From Oscarella lobularis (lineage: Eukaryota > Porifera > Homoscleromorpha > Homosclerophorida > Oscarellidae): DNA of 64,000 bases. Both the position numbers and the translations under genes were made by a program. The notes beneath the pieces are model-generated. The model was not told where the DNA came from and ran no database searches. It worked only from the letters and a program-made list of their open reading frames with translations. Each line of letters begins with the position of its first letter. Within the stretch, counting starts at the first letter, position 1. Shown here in pieces: positions 63,101 through 64,000 of the stretch. The stretch is taken from the NCBI RefSeq assembly GCF_947507565.1, contig NC_089176.1, positions 186,001 to 250,000 on the forward strand, written 5' to 3'.

Positions 63101-64000
63101 GTCATTGCGGATACGCAGAGTCGCGCTGATTGGGCGGCACGAAAAGCTCAAGTTCTTTACGAGTCAAAAGGAAAACCGATTTTGACTATCGATGAAGCAA
63201 TCGAGAAGAACGAGTTATTCTGCAACGTACCCGACGTCGAATTTGGCGAAGGCAATCCTGAAGGCAAGAAACAATATGCGCATAATTACGACGTCATCAA
63301 TTTTTCCTATAAACAGAAGTCCTAGGCGCGTCAGAGTGCATTCTGGAAGGAGAAGTGCGTGCTGGGGAACAGCGAGCTTTTTACATGGAAACGCAGGTTC
63401 GTTTATTTTTCCATTGACATTTTGCATTCTCCCAATCAGCTATTGTATTTGTATTTAGCGTAGCTTGGCTATTCCTGTTGAAGATGGACTTGATGTATAT
63501 TGCTCGACTCAAAGTCCAACCACGTGCCAGAAGGCAGCGGCCAAAGTTCTCGGATTGAAAAATAACAGGCAAGGAATACTCTAACGAAACGTCTTTATTT
63601 ATTATGATCGTTTAAGTAATGATGGCTTCTTTTTAGCATCAATGTATTTGTCCGACGCCTCGGGGGTGGGTTTGGTGGAAAAGATTATTACGCGTCGTTT
63701 ATGGCAGCTGCTTCGGCCCTTGCAGCTCACGTCATGGAAAGGCAAGTGGCTGGCTCTCGCAGAACTGCATGGCGTAAACGCGTTTTTCTAGACCAGTGAG
63801 GATCGTACTTGATCTCGAGTCTGACATGCAGATCTTTGGAGGAAGGCCATCATCTCTTTTGAGATATCGAGTGGGTTTGTCTTCCTTAGAGAGAAACTGG
63901 CAAAATTGATACTCGTTTTGCAGGTGGGATTTACTCGTGAAGGACGGCTAACCTGCGTGCTTCAAACGGTTTACTTGGACAGTGGAATCACGAGAAATGG
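60131..64000 (+). CDS. Aldehyde oxidase / xanthine dehydrogenase-like molybdo-flavoenzyme, 5' part
   Basis: Exons: 60131..60334, 60592..60653, 60711..60886, 60941..61008, 61058..61232, 61288..61361, 61415..61537, 61600..61623, 61685..61784, 61833..61897, 61957..62034, 62083..62214, 62271..62337, 62384..62469, 62522..62770, 62817..62858, 62911..63003, 63053..63263, 63326..63396, 63459..63568, 63637..63741, 63792..63870, 63924..>64000; about 823 residues seen of roughly 1300. N-terminal 2Fe-2S (MCGEGGCGAC, 4th Cys in NSC) and second cluster domain (IQCGFCSPG, GHLCRCTGYRP) are complete. The FAD domain (VAGNTGTG, SDVLIIMLAAGA) has MPRHGNSLAHVNAAF, nearer aldehyde oxidases than the RREDD of XDH. 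The Moco domain starts at SAKLQASGGAEYVDD and shows GGGFGGKDYYA. It oxidises aldehydes or N-heterocycles in the cytosol. Three introns have GC donors. Confidence 0.93.

Overview
This is a eukaryotic, animal-type window: genes are split by very short introns (mostly 45-60 nt), spliceosomal boundaries can be confirmed from conserved proteins, and the gene set (cadherin repeats, EGF, sushi, a 7TM receptor cluster, BBS1, CCZ1, a KLF/WT1-like zinc finger) is metazoan. The compactness and the domain mixture suggest an early-branching invertebrate such as a sponge; that placement is an inference, not a demonstration.

Layout. 1-10517 (-): the 5' 10.5 kb of one giant uninterrupted cadherin exon with signal peptide. 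11173-12702 (-): an enolase-superfamily enzyme. 13299-13790 (-): a small unknown protein. 15666-21110: a repeat-rich tract with two tandem secreted sushi/MAM-like genes (16569-18580 and 19732-21030, both -), degenerate extra copies, and a fold-back element inserted in the first intron of one copy only. 21729-24622 (-): BBS1 with 21 exons, head-to-head with a GPANK1-like ankyrin/G-patch gene (24958-25977, +). 26237-33092 (-): an intron-dense membrane protein with mucin-like repeats, EGF, DUF4215 and cadherin-like modules and a C-terminal TM segment. 34564-36768 (-): CCZ1, head-to-head with a four-finger C2H2 gene (37185-38283, +). 38737-42177 (-): two almost identical secreted beta-propeller-like genes in tandem. 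42615-46254 (+): DHX8/PRP22. 46536-48894 (-): regucalcin, whose first intron carries a GC-palindrome-rich inverted-repeat element. 49118-50034 (+): an unrecognised gene with a one-base frame break. 50210-52591 (+): a GH31 glycosidase. 52842-54909 (+): DUS1L. 55100-59801 (-): three tandem single-exon 7TM receptors, with relics of the next gene's first exon between them. 60131-64000 (+): the 5' part of an aldehyde oxidase/xanthine dehydrogenase-like enzyme, running off the window.

The genes do not form one pathway. The themes are local tandem duplication (sushi/MAM, propeller, receptors, mucin exons), two inverted-repeat elements inside introns, and a striking number of GC-AG introns. Exon boundaries were placed by reading frame, splice consensus and remembered family proteins; the reading phases sum correctly across every multi-exon gene for which exons are listed, but single-base slips in hand-read coordinates are possible. 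No prokaryotic, viral, CRISPR or rRNA/tRNA signal was seen.
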